The position numbers and the translations under genes are program-made. A stretch of 64,000 nucleotides of DNA from Rhodothermales bacterium (GTDB lineage Bacteria; Bacteroidota; Rhodothermia; Rhodothermales; UBA10348), in NCBI GenBank assembly GCA_017643395.1, contig JAEPNP010000008.1, positions 51,237 through 115,236 on the forward strand, given 5' to 3'. Positions 31,644 through 39,832 of the stretch are shown here, in pieces. Each line of letters starts with the position of its first letter. The first letter of the stretch is position 1. The notes under the pieces are model-generated. The model worked only from the letters and a program-made list of their open reading frames with translations, had not been told where the DNA came from and made no database searches.

Positions 31644-33320
31644 TCAGGCCGCCTCGCGCCCGCCGCTCTCGGCCAACAGGACTTCCTTTGCAATGCGTTT
31701 GCTGAAGTAGTAGACGCGGCGCAGGTACTCCACCATCTCTGTCTCCAGCGTGAACAACTCCAGTCGGTTCTTCTCGGAAGCTCGCAAACGATTGGCGATG
31801 TGGTCCTCGGTCACCTCCAGCAGGTCATTCAGCACGGACTTCATCTCCACGACCTGCTGAGCCGCTGCGATATCTCCCGTATTCAGGGCCTTCAGCGAAA
31901 GGAACACAGCCTCTGCTACCCGCTCGTGCAGCCCGGCCAGGTGCTCGAAGGTGCCCTCACTGATAACCAGAGACTCCGAGAGTCGGCGTCGGCCCCCCTC
32001 CACCAGGTTGGTCTCCACCATGTCGCCGATGTTCTCGATGTGGTTCGCGGCGGTCATGTACTCGGAGATTCGCACGGTGTGCGCCTGCTCCACATTGCGC
32101 AGCGACAGCTGGCCCAGATACGCGATGATCGCACCATGCAGCGCATCCACGTCGTCGTCCTGGGCGGCAAGAGCCTCGAGCTCGGCAAGACTGCCTTTTG
32201 CGGTGATCTCCAGACTGGCCGCCACCATGTCGTACGTGTGCTCGCCCAGGCGGCCCAGCTCGAGCCGGACCCGGTCCAGGGCCAGCTCCGGGGTGTCCAG
32301 GAGAACCGGGTCAAGGTACTTGGGCTCGATTGAAGCCGAGGCCGACTGCGAGGACTCGCGCACAATTCGGCTCACCAGCCAGGCCAGCGGCTTGGTGAAC
32401 CAGATGAAAATGAGCGTATTGGCGACGTTGAACAGCGTGTGCGCGTTCGCAATCTGGCGCGGCGTCTCTGCCGCGAGTCGCTCTATGCCCAAAAGACCCG
32501 TCGCTTTTGGCGAAATGGACGTGACCGCGACTGCCAGATCCTCCACAAATGCCACCCAAAGCAACACCCCGAGAACGTTAAACAGCACGTGCACAAGGGC
32601 TGCGCGCACGGCGTTTCGGGACTTGCCTACGGACGCGATGAGGGCAGTGACGCAGGTGCCGATGTTCGCTCCAAAGATGAGCAGAATGCCCGCTTCCAGC
32701 GTAATGAAGCCCTGACTGGCCAACACGATCACGACGCCCGTGGTTGCCGAGGAGCTTTGCACCAGTGCCGTAAAGCCGGCGGCCGCCCCAATCGCAAGCC
32801 ACGGTGATTCCATGCGGCCCATCGCGTCAATGAATGGCTGATAGGACCGCAGTGGATTGGTGGCCTGACTCATCAGATCCATGCCGAAGAACACCAGGCC
32901 GAGCCCAAGCAGCGTCTGTCCCCAATGGCGCACACGTTGCGTCTTGCCCAGAAAAGCGACGGCGAAACCGATCGTGACCAGCACCAATCCGTACTCGGTG
33001 ACCTTGAAGGCGACGATCTGCGCAGTTACGGTGGTGCCCACATTGGCGCCGATGATTACCCCGACCGCTGCGGCCAGGCTGAGCAGCCCGGCGGACACGA
33101 AGCCCACCACAAGCACGGTAGTCACGGAAGACGACTGGATGACTGCCGTGACTAGGGCGCCGGTGAATGCAGCACGAAACCGGCCTCGCGTCATGCCGGA
33201 CAGCGCAGCCTTCAGCCCACCTCCGGCGATCACTTTGAGCGACTCGGTGAGCTTGTCCATCCCGTACAGGAACAGCGCCAGTCCGCCCGTCAACCCGATT
33301 ACAAGTGCGGTGATATCCAC
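31644..33320 (-). CDS. Na+/phosphate cotransporter with C-terminal PhoU-like domain
   Basis: 558 residues from GTG 33320. The first ~340 residues are membrane-spanning and carry the two inverted QSSS repeats of the Na/Pi-II family: AVIQSSSVTTVLVVGF and ALVQSSSATTGVVIVLA. The last ~190 residues are helical and PhoU-like, with EYMTAANHIENIGDMVETNL resembling the ExxxD metal motif. The family imports phosphate with sodium, or in some bacteria exports it. It diverges from the porin-pst operon across a Pho box, so both sides are probably induced by phosphate limitation. A TATAAA at 33341-33336 on the minus strand could be its -10. Confidence 0.92.
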   Translation of the reverse strand: MDITALVIGLTGGLALFLYGMDKLTESLKVIAGGGLKAALSGMTRGRFRAAFTGALVTAVIQSSSVTTVLVVGFVSAGLLSLAAAVGVIIGANVGTTVTAQIVAFKVTEYGLVLVTIGFAVAFLGKTQRVRHWGQTLLGLGLVFFGMDLMSQATNPLRSYQPFIDAMGRMESPWLAIGAAAGFTALVQSSSATTGVVIVLASQGFITLEAGILLIFGANIGTCVTALIASVGKSRNAVRAALVHVLFNVLGVLLWVAFVEDLAVAVTSISPKATGLLGIERLAAETPRQIANAHTLFNVANTLIFIWFTKPLAWLVSRIVRESSQSASASIEPKYLDPVLLDTPELALDRVRLELGRLGEHTYDMVAASLEITAKGSLAELEALAAQDDDVDALHGAIIAYLGQLSLRNVEQAHTVRISEYMTAANHIENIGDMVETNLVEGGRRRLSESLVISEGTFEHLAGLHERVAEAVFLSLKALNTGDIAAAQQVVEMKSVLNDLLEVTEDHIANRLRASEKNRLELFTLETEMVEYLRRVYYFSKRIAKEVLLAESGGREAA

Positions 33321-33364
33321 CCTGGGGCCCGGTTCTTTATAGTGGCTTTACAATTCCGTTATCC

Positions 33365-33419
33365 CATAACACTGACATAACACGGCAGTAACAACCGGAT
33401 AACGTGCCGGTAACAAACT
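33365..33419. promoter_or_regulatory. Pho box: five 11-bp direct repeats
   Basis: Five consecutive 11-mers start at 33365, 33376, 33387, 33398 and 33409: CATAACACTGA, CATAACACGGC, AGTAACAACCG, GATAACGTGCC, GGTAACAAACT. All share TAAC at the same place. An 11-bp period with a TTAACA/TAACA-like core matches binding by OmpR-class phosphate regulators (PhoB/PhoP), each repeat binding one monomer on one face of DNA. It sits 32 bp before the porin start and 44 bp before the Na/Pi gene start, so it can control both directions. Confidence 0.75.
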
Positions 33420-33450
33420 CGGGGAGTATCTCGGAAGACTACAACCCGCA

Positions 33451-34428
33451 ATGCGAATTACTCCCCTCCTGGCAGCCGCCCTGTTCATGGTGGCAACCGC
33501 TTCGGCCCAGGACGCACCCTCCCTGCGCGTGAGCGGTGTCGTGTTCATGGACTACACCTATGTCATGCAGAACCCTGGCGGGGACGCTGGTGACAACGGA
33601 TTCGGATATCGCCGACTTCACCTCACCTCAGACTTCCAGCTGAATCCGGACATGCGGTTCCGCGCCCGCCTGGAGGCCTCTGACAGCAAGACCAACCCAG
33701 ACGGGAGTCCTTCTCCCTTCATAAAGGACCTGTTCTTCCGCTGGGATGATGCCTTCGGAGAGGGCCATCGATTGCAGATCGGGGTAACCCCACCTCCCTC
33801 ATATCGCGTATCAGAGCAGTTTCTCGGGTACCGCGCGCTGGAGAAAACCATCATGGATCTGGATGGGATCGTCTCCTCCCGTGATTTTGGAATCGCGGTG
33901 CAGGGACCGCTCGGCGACGGCGACCTCTCCTATTCGGTCATGCTAGGAAATAACAGTAGCGTTAAGCAGGAGACAGACCGGCACAAGAGATTGTATGGAC
34001 GGATCCACGCCAGCCCGGGCGACGATCTCGAGATTACACTGGGAGCCGACTATGCCTCGCTACCCGGTGGTTCCTCCCTGAATACAAACGCATTTCTCGG
34101 CTACCGCCTGAACCGGGCTCGGGTTGGTGTAGAAGGCTACTACAATGCTGTGCGACCGGAAGCCCCCGTGGATGAGGTAGACCGCATCGGCGTTTCCACC
34201 TTTGGTGCCGTCGCGCTCGGAGAGAGTTCCGAACTGGTTGCCCGCTACGATTTCAGCCAGATCGAGGAAAACACCGGAGGCACCCGTGACGGGTGGTTTG
34301 CGCTGCTCGGTATAGCCGTGGAGCCGCGTGAGAACGTGCGCTTCATTCCCAACGTCGTGCTCGACAACGAACTCGGAGCGGACGAGGCGATGGTCACCGC
34401 GAGGATGACCCTGCACATCGATTTCTAG
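33451..34428 (+). CDS. OprP/OprO-like phosphate porin
   Basis: 325 residues with a signal peptide (MRITPLLAAALFMVATASAQ, cleavage after SAQ). The mature part is rich in alternating beta-strand segments, e.g. FRARLEASDSKTN, LQIGVTPPPSY, LELVARYDFSQ, and it ends in Phe (TLHIDF) as outer-membrane barrels do. The conserved IQxGVTPPPSYR-type and LEKTIMDLDGI stretches resemble the phosphate-selective porin O/P family. It probably admits phosphate to the periplasm for PstS. It is the first gene behind the Pho box and is followed 29 bases later by pstS. Confidence 0.82.
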   Translation: MRITPLLAAALFMVATASAQDAPSLRVSGVVFMDYTYVMQNPGGDAGDNGFGYRRLHLTSDFQLNPDMRFRARLEASDSKTNPDGSPSPFIKDLFFRWDDAFGEGHRLQIGVTPPPSYRVSEQFLGYRALEKTIMDLDGIVSSRDFGIAVQGPLGDGDLSYSVMLGNNSSVKQETDRHKRLYGRIHASPGDDLEITLGADYASLPGGSSLNTNAFLGYRLNRARVGVEGYYNAVRPEAPVDEVDRIGVSTFGAVALGESSELVARYDFSQIEENTGGTRDGWFALLGIAVEPRENVRFIPNVVLDNELGADEAMVTARMTLHIDF

Positions 34429-34457
34429 AATAGAACCCATTCCCTCAAGGGATTACC

Positions 34458-35342
34458 ATGAAACAGAACATCACCCTTCTCCTTCTGGCAGCCGTCATGG
34501 TTGCCGGCTGCGGTCGCCCCGACGGCGAGCGCCGCCAGGTGCTAGAGAACAAAGGCTCTGACACGCTAGTGAACGTCGCCCAGGCCTGGGCGGAGGCCTA
34601 TCAGGAAGTCAACCCGAATCTCGCGATCGCCGTAACTGGCGGTGGCTCCGGTACCGGGATCGCGGCCATGATCAACGGCCAGGTAGACCTCGCAAACTCC
34701 AGCCGCAAGATCAAGGACTCCGAAATGGAGCTGGCCATTGCAAACGGACAGCAGCCCGTCGAACACATCGTCGGGTATGACGCGCTGGCCGTCTTCCTGC
34801 ACAACGACAACCCGATGGACAGCATCACGCTGGAGCAGCTCGCGAGCATCTATGGCGAGAATGGCACCGTCGAAAGCTGGACCCAGCTCGGTGTGGAAGT
34901 CCCCGGCTGCCGGGAGCAGGAGATCGTGCGTGTATCCCGCCAGAACAACTCCGGCACGTTTTCCTACTTCCGCGACACGGTGCTCGGAAACGACGGCGAC
35001 TTCAAACTGGGATCGCGTGACATGCACGGCTCCAAGGACGTTGTAGACCTGGTCCACAATACGGCATGTGCGATTGGCTACTCCGGCCTGGCCTATGCCA
35101 ACGAGCACGTGAAAACGCCGTGCGTGGGTGAAGGCGAGAACTGCGTCATCCCGTCCGTGGAGACGGCTGTGAATCGCAGCTACCCCATCGCCCGTCCGCT
35201 CTACATGTACACCAATGGAGAGCCGACCGGCGCGGTGAAGGAGTATCTGGACTTCATTCTGAGCGATGAAGGCCAGTGCATCATTCAGGACATGGGGTAC
35301 GCTCCGGCCCGCGATGTGTCCTGCGAGGCTCCCAGCGCTTAA
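34458..35342 (+). CDS. pstS: Phosphate-binding lipoprotein PstS
   Basis: 294 residues. The lipobox VAGC gives lipidation at Cys18, so the binding protein is membrane-anchored. Substrate loop features of PstS are present: ENKGSDTLVNVAQAWAEAY near the N-terminus, TGGGSGTGIAAMINGQVDLANSSR, VSRQNNSGTFSYFRDTVLG, and IGYSGLAYAN. Several Cys in the second half (PGCREQE, NTACAIGY, TPCVGEGENC, DEGQC) could form periplasmic disulfides. It delivers phosphate to PstCA. A hairpin follows the gene, which would favour higher pstS mRNA levels than the downstream genes. Confidence 0.94.
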   Translation: MKQNITLLLLAAVMVAGCGRPDGERRQVLENKGSDTLVNVAQAWAEAYQEVNPNLAIAVTGGGSGTGIAAMINGQVDLANSSRKIKDSEMELAIANGQQPVEHIVGYDALAVFLHNDNPMDSITLEQLASIYGENGTVESWTQLGVEVPGCREQEIVRVSRQNNSGTFSYFRDTVLGNDGDFKLGSRDMHGSKDVVDLVHNTACAIGYSGLAYANEHVKTPCVGEGENCVIPSVETAVNRSYPIARPLYMYTNGEPTGAVKEYLDFILSDEGQCIIQDMGYAPARDVSCEAPSA

Positions 35343-35351
35343 GCTAGAGCG

Positions 35352-35388
35352 GGGCCGGACCCCACACGGGTTCGGCCCTACTCACTTT
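35352..35388 (+). terminator. Hairpin with T-run after pstS (attenuator)
   Basis: GGGCCGGACCC and GGGTTCGGCCC form a GC-rich stem (one mismatch plus wobble) with a short ACAC-type loop, followed by TACTCACTTTT. It is inside the pst operon, so it probably terminates part of the transcripts and stabilises the pstS message rather than ending the operon. Confidence 0.6.
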
Positions 35389-35402
35389 TCGAACCGATCG
35401 CT

Positions 35403-36449
35403 ATGAGTCACTACGAACAGCGTCTCTCCCAGGACACCGAGTACCTGATGGGGCAGGTGTCACGCCTGGCCCAATTCGTGGACAGAGGCTTGCGAGATTC
35501 CGTGAAGGCCCTCGAATCCGGGGACACCGATCTGGCCTACCGCACCGTCCTCAGAGACGGCCCCATCAACCGGCTCACGGAAGAAATCGAATCCGATGCG
35601 CACCGCTTCATGGCGAAGCATCTGCCGTCGGGCGGGCATCTTCGGTTCGTGAGCAGCACCATGCGCATCGCGATCCTGCTTGAGCGCATGGGCGACTATG
35701 CGGTGACCATCAGTCGCCATGCCGCCACGCTGAAGGTGCCGCTCGAGGGTGCGTTTCAGCGCGAGGTGTCTGCCATGGCTGCAGACGCCATTCAGATGTT
35801 CGGCCAGGCCATGCAGGCGTTCCGCCAGAAGGACGCTTCGATGGCGCTGGGAACGATGGGCTACTCCGAGCAGGTGGACCGCGACTACGTGAATGCACTC
35901 ACGACGCTCGAGGAGGAGGACCCGAATCAGATTCCCATCGAAGACCTGTTTGCCCGTCTGGTGATCATCCGGCAACTGGAGCGGGTGAGCGATCAGGCGA
36001 AAAACCTCTGCGAAGAGACTGTTTTCGCGCTCACCGGTGAGACAAAGAACCGCAAGCCGGTACCTGTGCTCGTAGTGAACGGCGCCGACGACGGCGCCAG
36101 CCACATTGTAGCACTGATAGCCGAGCGACTCTACGGGGACAAGCTTGTTGTCGAGACGGCCGGCGTGACCCCGGCCGAGTCCATCCGGGACGACGTGAAG
36201 GCGTTCCTTTCAGAACGCGGATTCGACACCTCCAGTCGCAGGCCGAGATCGCTGGACAACTTGCCGAAGCCGCTCTCATCCTACAAGGTGGTCGTTTCAC
36301 TGGAGACTCCCGTTCTGGAGCGCATGGGCAGCCTTCCCTACGCGAGCGTCGGTTTGACCTGGCGCACGGAAAAGAAGGATGACCTGGATGCGGTCTATCG
36401 GGATCTGGCCTCCGAGCTTGGCGAACTCGTCAAACTGGTACGCGGATGA
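35403..36449 (+). CDS. phoU: PhoU with C-terminal degenerate low-molecular-weight phosphatase-like domain
   Basis: 348 residues; ordinary PhoU is about 220-240. Residues 1-215 are a normal PhoU: two three-helix bundles with metal motifs ILLERMGDYAV (near 91-101) and RQLERVSDQAKNL (near 190-202). Residues ~219-348 look like a low-molecular-weight tyrosine phosphatase/arsenate reductase fold: PVLVVNGADDGASHIVALIAERL, then AGVTPAESIRDDVKAFLSERGFDTSSRRPRSLDNL in order. The phosphate loop lacks the CxxxxxR signature (VNGADDGAS instead), so it should be inactive but might still bind an oxyanion. PhoU represses phosphate uptake through Pst and PhoR. The gene sits unusually between pstS and pstC and overlaps pstC (ATGA). 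Confidence 0.85.
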   Translation: MSHYEQRLSQDTEYLMGQVSRLAQFVDRGLRDSVKALESGDTDLAYRTVLRDGPINRLTEEIESDAHRFMAKHLPSGGHLRFVSSTMRIAILLERMGDYAVTISRHAATLKVPLEGAFQREVSAMAADAIQMFGQAMQAFRQKDASMALGTMGYSEQVDRDYVNALTTLEEEDPNQIPIEDLFARLVIIRQLERVSDQAKNLCEETVFALTGETKNRKPVPVLVVNGADDGASHIVALIAERLYGDKLVVETAGVTPAESIRDDVKAFLSERGFDTSSRRPRSLDNLPKPLSSYKVVVSLETPVLERMGSLPYASVGLTWRTEKKDDLDAVYRDLASELGELVKLVRG

Positions 36450-37372
36450 GCGAGGTAGCCAAGAAGAGGCTTGATGTCCCGAAGGACCGCATCGATGCAG
36501 CCTGGATCATAGACAAACTGGTCCAGGTCATCATGTTTATCGGTGGCATTTCGGCCATCGTATTCATCCTGGGCATCTTCGTCTTCATTTTCCGGGAAGG
36601 CCTTTCGTTCGTATTCGATCGTTTTGACGTGGTCGAGTTCTTTACCTCGATCCGGTGGGCACCCACGTCCAACTCCAATCCCACCTACGGCGCCCTTGGC
36701 CTGATTGTGGGAACGGCGAGTGTGACGGGCATGGCCATGTTGGTAGCGATCCCGTTCTCCCTCGGGGCGGCCATTTACATCGCCGAATTCGCCACGGGCA
36801 GAACCCGAGAGGTGCTGAAGGTCGTGGTCGAACTCCTAGCCGCCATTCCGTCGGTGGTATGGGGCTTCATCGGGCTGTCGATCATGAACAAGTTCATCAT
36901 CGACGTCTTCGACGTGCCCATCGGCTTGAATGTGCTGAATGCCGGCATCATCCTCGGCCTGATGGCGGCCCCAATCATGACCACCATTGCCGAGGACGCG
37001 CTCAAGGCCGTACCTGATCGGTTCCGCGAAGCCGCGGAGGCCATGGGTGCTACGCGCTGGCAGGTCATCCGAAAAGTGATCCTTCCCGCCGCTCGGAACG
37101 GCCTGGTATCGGCCGTCCTGCTCGGTGTAGGGCGAGCGTTCGGTGAAACGATGGCCGTGCTGATGGCGTCCGGTCACGCCATCAACATTCCGGACAGCGT
37201 ATTCGATTCGGTGCGCACGCTGACCGCCACCATCGCCGCCGAACTGGGTGAGACCGCAGTCGGATCCGATCACTACGGAGCCCTCTTTGCGCTGGGGATT
37301 TTCCTCTTCATCATCACCTTTATCATCAACCTGACCGCCGACCTCGTCGTGCGAGGCATCCGCAACAAGTAG
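36446..37372 (+). CDS. pstC: Phosphate ABC transporter permease PstC
   Basis: 308 residues with six predicted membrane helices after a cytoplasmic N-terminus. The EAA coupling loop is near DALKAVPDRFREAAEAMGATRWQVIRKVILPAARNG, and VVELLAAIPSVVWGFIGL is the PstC signature. It forms the channel with PstA, whose ATG directly abuts its stop codon. Conserved Arg/Glu residues that follow phosphate in the channel cannot be assigned by eye. Confidence 0.94.
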   Translation: MSEVAKKRLDVPKDRIDAAWIIDKLVQVIMFIGGISAIVFILGIFVFIFREGLSFVFDRFDVVEFFTSIRWAPTSNSNPTYGALGLIVGTASVTGMAMLVAIPFSLGAAIYIAEFATGRTREVLKVVVELLAAIPSVVWGFIGLSIMNKFIIDVFDVPIGLNVLNAGIILGLMAAPIMTTIAEDALKAVPDRFREAAEAMGATRWQVIRKVILPAARNGLVSAVLLGVGRAFGETMAVLMASGHAINIPDSVFDSVRTLTATIAAELGETAVGSDHYGALFALGIFLFIITFIINLTADLVVRGIRNK

Positions 37373-38242
37373 ATGTTTCAAAGCACCGCACTAAACGTCC
37401 GTAATGATCAGATCCAGCGACGCTTCCGCGTCCTGTTCATGATCATGACGCTGCTGCTGGCTCTGCCGGTGGTCATCATCCTGACGCTGCTCGTCATACG
37501 AGGAGGACCGGCCCTGTCCGCGTCGTTCCTGTTCGAGTTTCCGACCCAGGGAATGACGGCCGGGGGCGTCTTTCCGGCGCTGGTCGGCACCATGGCGCTG
37601 GCTGGCCTCTCGCTTGCGATCGACCTCCCGCTCGGCATTGCCGCAGCGATCTATTTGAGCGAGTACGCTCCGGACAACGCGCTGACCCGCACCATCAACC
37701 TGGCCATCATCAACCTGGCGGGTGTGCCCAGCATTGTGCACGCCCTGTTTGGCGTGGGCGCGTTCGTCATCTTCTTCAACTTCGGGACCAGCATCCTGGC
37801 AGCCAGCCTCACGCTGGCCATCATGGCGATGCCGGTCGTGATTGTGGCGACCCGCGAGTCGCTGCAGGCCGTTCCGCAATCGTTCCGCGAGGCCTGCTGG
37901 GCGATGGGCGCCACAAAGTGGCAGACCCTCTGGCGCATGGTCCTTCCGAACTCCATCAGCGGCATCCTCACGGGGGTGATCCTGGAGATCTCCCGCACGG
38001 CCGGAGAGACCGCGCCGATCATGTTTACGGGAGCAGCCTTCTTTCTGCCATTTCTGCCGGAAAGCGTGTATGACCAGACCATGGCGCTATCCCTGCACCT
38101 GTTCGTGGTCTCCACGCAGGTTCCAGATGTGCCGGAGCACCTCCCCTACGGTGTGGCGCTTCTCCTCATCCTGATCGTCCTCTTGATGAACGCGGCCTCG
38201 ATCGCCTTCCGGACCTATCTCCGGGGGCAGAAGAAGTGGTAG
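37373..38242 (+). CDS. pstA: Phosphate ABC transporter permease PstA
   Basis: 289 residues, six predicted membrane helices. PstA hallmarks: PLGIAAAIYLSEYAPD, INLAGVPSIVHALFGVGAF, the EAA loop ESLQAVPQSFREACWAMGATKWQTLWRMVLPNSISG, and ISRTAGETAPIMFTGAAFF. Pairs with PstC; the EAA loops of the two permeases contact the two ATPases, which here are two different proteins. Start codon directly follows the pstC stop. Confidence 0.94.
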   Translation: MFQSTALNVRNDQIQRRFRVLFMIMTLLLALPVVIILTLLVIRGGPALSASFLFEFPTQGMTAGGVFPALVGTMALAGLSLAIDLPLGIAAAIYLSEYAPDNALTRTINLAIINLAGVPSIVHALFGVGAFVIFFNFGTSILAASLTLAIMAMPVVIVATRESLQAVPQSFREACWAMGATKWQTLWRMVLPNSISGILTGVILEISRTAGETAPIMFTGAAFFLPFLPESVYDQTMALSLHLFVVSTQVPDVPEHLPYGVALLLILIVLLMNAASIAFRTYLRGQKKW

Positions 38243-38247
38243 GCGCC

Positions 38248-39024
38248 ATGACAGAGACCATGACGCAGGTCAAACCGGTACTCGAGGTCAAGAACCTGGG
38301 CGTACGGTACGGAGCCAAGACCGCGCTCTCGGACGTGTCGCTGGACATTCGGGAGAACGAGATTTTCGGCATTATTGGCCCCGCAAACGCCGGTAAGACC
38401 TCGTTCCTGCGGGCGGTGAACCGCATGGACCAGTTCGACTCCGGCATGCAGGTGACCGGAGAAGTGCTCTACGCGGGCGATGACATCCGGAAATGGCGCA
38501 ACGCCTATGCCATCCGTCGCCGGATCGGTGTCGTGTTCCCCCTTCCTGTCGGCCTGCCGCTCAGCGTCTACGAGAACGTGGCGTTCGCGCCGCGCATCCG
38601 CGGCGTCCGCAAGAAGGCGGACCTCGACGTCATCGTCGAACGGTGTCTGCGTCGGGCGGCCCTCTGGGATGAGGTCAAGGATCGACTTGACTCGCTGGGC
38701 AGCCTGCTCTCCGGCGGGCAGCAGCAGCGTTTGACGATTGCCCGCGCGCTCAGCCAGGATCCGGCCATTCTGATGCTGGATGAGTTTTCGATCGCAGTCG
38801 ACCCCGTGACGACGATGCGCATCGAGGATGTCCTGAAGGAATTGAAGAACGAGATGACCATCATTCTCGTCACCAACCTTGTGCAACAGGCACAGCGCCT
38901 TGCCGATCGAACCGCCCTGTTCCTGAACGGGCGATGTCACGAAATCGGAGATACGGCGGACCTGTTCGCAGGAAAGGTCGAGAAGCAGGAGACCATGGAC
39001 TACATCGAGGGACGCTTTGGTTGA
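38248..39024 (+). CDS. Phosphate ABC transporter ATPase, degenerate copy with intact signature (PstB1)
   Basis: 258 residues from ATG 38248 (GTG 38236 is possible). It is PstB-like in length and order but altered at key sites. Walker A GPANAGKT (44-51) is intact. The Q-loop Gln is Pro (VFPLP where PstB has VFQxP, near 98). The signature LSGGQQQR (from 154) is intact. Walker B keeps LMLDE, but the usual DEPxSALD reads DEFSIAVD. The switch His is Asn (LVTNLVQQA, near 210). It probably cannot run its own ATP site normally but offers LSGGQ to PstB2. It overlaps PstB2 by eight bases. Alternative: a decaying paralogue, though the frame and the LSGGQ are clean. Confidence 0.85.
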   Translation: MTETMTQVKPVLEVKNLGVRYGAKTALSDVSLDIRENEIFGIIGPANAGKTSFLRAVNRMDQFDSGMQVTGEVLYAGDDIRKWRNAYAIRRRIGVVFPLPVGLPLSVYENVAFAPRIRGVRKKADLDVIVERCLRRAALWDEVKDRLDSLGSLLSGGQQQRLTIARALSQDPAILMLDEFSIAVDPVTTMRIEDVLKELKNEMTIILVTNLVQQAQRLADRTALFLNGRCHEIGDTADLFAGKVEKQETMDYIEGRFG

Positions 39025-39832
39025 TACCCTTGCCCATACCACGCCGGGCGGGCCGTTGGCTGCGGACCGCATCGCCGTCAGGACGGAGAAGCTCAATCTC
39101 TGGTACGGCACGTTTCAGGCGCTCTTTGACGTGGACTTCGACGTCAAGCAGGGCCTGATCACGTCATTGATCGGACCATCCGGCTGCGGAAAGTCCACCC
39201 TCCTGCGCTGCATGAATCGCATCAATGAGCGATTGGGTTACGTGCGCACCGAGGGCGTGGTAGAGATCGCCGGACACAATATCTACGCGGACGAGATCGA
39301 ACTGGCCCAGCTGCGCAAGCAGGTGGGAATGGTCTTTCAGCGCCCGAATCCTCTCCCGATTTCGATTCGGGACAATGTGCTCTTCGGCCTCCGGATGCAC
39401 ACACCTCGCGATCAAGCGCTCACGAAACAGCAGGAAGAGGAAGTCCTGGAGCGTGTGCTTTCCGAGGTGCTGCTCTGGGATCAGGTAAAGGATCGGCTTG
39501 GGGACACGGCCACCCGTCTTTCGCTGGAAGAGCAACAGAAGCTCTGCATCGCGAGGCTTCTGCCGCTCAAACCAGAGGTCATCCTGATGGACGAGCCCTG
39601 TTCGGCCCTGGACCCCAAGGCGACGGAGGCCGTCGAGGAGTTGATCTGGGCCATGCGTGGCGACTTTACGATCGTTCTGGTCACGCACAACATGGCGCAG
39701 GCCAGAAGGGCCAGCGATGAGTGTGCCTTCATGCTCCTGGGCAAGATGATCGAGCACTCCCAGACAGCAGACCTGTTCGTCACTCCAACGGACGAGCGCA
39801 CGGCAGACTACATCGAAGGCCGCTACGGCTGA
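39017..39832 (+). CDS. pstB: Phosphate ABC transporter ATPase, degenerate signature (PstB2)
   Basis: 271 residues from TTG 39017; no ATG or GTG lies before the conserved LNLWYGTFQAL. Walker A GPSGCGKST (53-61), Q-loop MVFQRPNPLP (Gln108), Walker B VILMDEPCSALD (192-193) and switch His224 in LVTHNMAQA are all canonical PstB. The ABC signature is not: LSGGQQQR is replaced by LSLEEQQKL (168-176). Its nucleotide site therefore needs the LSGGQ of PstB1 in trans. The complementary pattern in two overlapping genes argues for an obligate PstB1-PstB2 heterodimer. The last ten bases overlap the convergent kinase-like gene. Confidence 0.9.
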   Translation: MVDTLAHTTPGGPLAADRIAVRTEKLNLWYGTFQALFDVDFDVKQGLITSLIGPSGCGKSTLLRCMNRINERLGYVRTEGVVEIAGHNIYADEIELAQLRKQVGMVFQRPNPLPISIRDNVLFGLRMHTPRDQALTKQQEEEVLERVLSEVLLWDQVKDRLGDTATRLSLEEQQKLCIARLLPLKPEVILMDEPCSALDPKATEAVEELIWAMRGDFTIVLVTHNMAQARRASDECAFMLLGKMIEHSQTADLFVTPTDERTADYIEGRYG

